Of a stretch of 64,000 bases of DNA, positions 63,119 to 64,000 are shown one piece after another; the first letter of the stretch is position 1; each line of letters starts with the position of its first letter. This DNA is from CAZICM01 sp964537685 (lineage in GTDB: Bacteria > Myxococcota_A > Polyangia > Polyangiales > Polyangiaceae): NCBI GenBank assembly GCA_964537685.1, contig CAZICM010000012.1, positions 1 through 64,000 on the forward strand, written 5' to 3'. The position numbers and the translations under genes were made by a program. The notes under the pieces are model-generated. The model was not told where the DNA came from. It searched no databases and worked only from the letters and a program-made list of their open reading frames with translations.

Positions 63119-64000
63119 CTATGTACCTAAAGCGCGCTCAATGGCTTCATAAGATTCTACGGAGAACAAAGGCATCCAGTTTAACAACACATCGGGATTA
63201 TGTTCATTATCGAGCGCACGCTTCAGCGGCGCAGGCATGGTGCCAAAACGGGACTGGAATACGCTTTCGAGGGCGGACCGAAGCGCCAGCTCGCGGCCTT
63301 TTTCAATTCCTTTTTCAATCCCCTTTTCAATCCCCTTTTCAATCCCCTTTTCAATCCCCTTTTCAATCCCCTGTTCCAAGCCTTTCGCAAGACCGATTTG
63401 CATGCCCAGCTCAAGCTTCTGCTGTTCCCACTGCTGATAGCGCTCTCTCGCTGTCATCATAAATTCCCGCGCCTCCGCATCGTCATCACCCGGCGAATCC
63501 TTCACGACTTCTTCATAGCGCGCAAGAAAAATTTCCTTCGCCATTCTTTTTTCCCAGGCATCTTCGGGCAGGCATTCAATATCCTCCATCGCATCGTGAA
63601 ACACCTTCCCACGCCCCGCCAATAGCCTCAAACTCAAGGTGTCAGCCGTCCGAGGCAAATGCCTGAGCGATACCCAGCCCAATCCAACAATCGACGCCAT
63701 TTTGAAAATCCCAGCCGGCCACGGATCTTGATGTATCAGCCCGCAGGCTGTCTTCATCGTGGCTGACAGGGTTGGCGCGATAATCCAGCAACATGGCCCG
63801 GATACCTTTTCTTGCTGCGTTTTCTTTGCATCCAACAACCGCCGGTGATGTTTCGTCAATAGCTTGCGCAGACAACTCCGCACTTCTTCTTCATCCGGCG
63901 ACTCACTGAAGGGCTCAAACATGCACGGCACTTCGGAGAGCCTACCTAACCATCCCAAACGCAACCGCTCTTCACACAATTCAGGATTGGGCTCATACCA
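63119..64000 (-). CDS. Partial protein with GIEK repeats, runs off window edge
   Basis: The frame stays open to the right edge, so the true N-terminus lies outside; an apparent start at 63979 is only an internal TTG. The visible 293 or so residues contain a helical region with TADTLSLRLL and LPEDAWEKRMAKEI, an acidic DDDAE stretch, then about six perfect GIEK repeats (EQ-GIEKGIEKGIEK-...), followed by a helical C-terminus ending ERALGT. It resembles the C-terminal part of myxobacterial Rpn/DUF4351-like transposase- or nuclease-associated proteins, known for G(L/I)EKG repeats, but the N-terminal catalytic part is not seen. The repeat is encoded by 12-bp units that may vary in number. Confidence 0.75.
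   Translation of the reverse strand, partial: WYEPNPELCEERLRLGWLGRLSEVPCMFEPFSESPDEEEVRSCLRKLLTKHHRRLLDAKKTQQEKVSGPCCWIIAPTLSATMKTACGLIHQDPWPAGIFKMASIVGLGWVSLRHLPRTADTLSLRLLAGRGKVFHDAMEDIECLPEDAWEKRMAKEIFLARYEEVVKDSPGDDDAEAREFMMTARERYQQWEQQKLELGMQIGLAKGLEQGIEKGIEKGIEKGIEKGIEKGIEKGRELALRSALESVFQSRFGTMPAPLKRALDNEHNPDVLLNWMPLFSVESYEAIERALGT
63300..63371. repeat. 12-bp tandem repeat, five perfect copies
   Basis: TTTTCAATCCCC (plus strand) repeats perfectly five times from 63312 to 63371, with a degenerate sixth copy at 63300-63311. It lies inside the partial GIEK-repeat gene and, being a multiple of three, gains or losses keep the frame; the protein gains or loses four residues per copy. Slippage is therefore possible without breaking the gene. 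Confidence 0.9.

Noticed and set aside
1..64000. Insertion sequences, integrases or prophage structural genes
   Set aside because: No transposase or integrase motif and no capsid, tail or portal homologue was recognised.

Overview
The window looks like a chromosomal segment of a Myxococcota (myxobacterial) bacterium of moderate GC. This is inferred from several Hanks-type Ser/Thr kinases with Pro/Ala-rich tails, a PEGA-domain protein paired with a pseudokinase, many lipoproteins with Ala/Pro/Gly linkers, Cys-rich secreted proteins with MYXO-CTERM-like tails, and WD40 and class III cyclase/AAA/TPR giants. No species can be named from the sequence alone. No insertion sequence, integrase, prophage structural gene or CRISPR array is visible.

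Layout. 1-5.5 kb is accessory: a repeat-bearing leader, a coiled-coil protein of unknown function, and on the minus strand a complete-looking retron. The retron has a folded msr-msd RNA at 5240-5416, a retron reverse transcriptase fused to a C-terminal TIR domain, and two tightly coupled unknown genes (a coiled-coil/two-TM protein and a lamin-tail-like small protein). 5.6-11 kb holds a PEGA/TPR protein, a pseudokinase, two related Cys-rich lipoproteins and two XRE regulators ending in a strong terminator. 11.4-19.6 kb (minus) carries an AAA-like/PD-(D/E)XK protein and a three-gene overlapping operon: a CHAT protease with a degenerate SIR2-like tail, an nSTAND ATPase with about 15 WD40 repeats, and a small lipoprotein. 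19.7-36 kb mixes housekeeping genes (birA, nadC, fabH, a phosphohexomutase, accC) with a sulfatase, a membrane protein with an internal duplication, MYXO-CTERM-like proteins, a Ser/Thr kinase and a SulP-STAS-cNMP transporter.

36-64 kb carries a DUF523 protein, a cyclase/AAA/TPR regulator, rlmN, selB with a divergent tRNA-Sec gene, a giant kinase-WD40 protein, two convergent metallophosphoesterase lipoproteins, a thioredoxin-like lipoprotein, a very large lipoprotein, GNAT and MFS genes, a DHH phosphoesterase, a double-USP protein, tRNA-Pro, an S9 peptidase, a VOC protein, a GDPD lipoprotein, a mini UPF0016 transporter and a gene running off the right edge that carries a 12-bp tandem repeat.

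The most notable candidates are the RT-TIR retron with two extra genes, where the RNA and protein hallmarks can both be read directly, and the CHAT-SIR2-like/nSTAND-WD40/lipoprotein operon, which resembles protease-based signalling or immunity modules. Functions for the accessory proteins are inferences and are marked as such.
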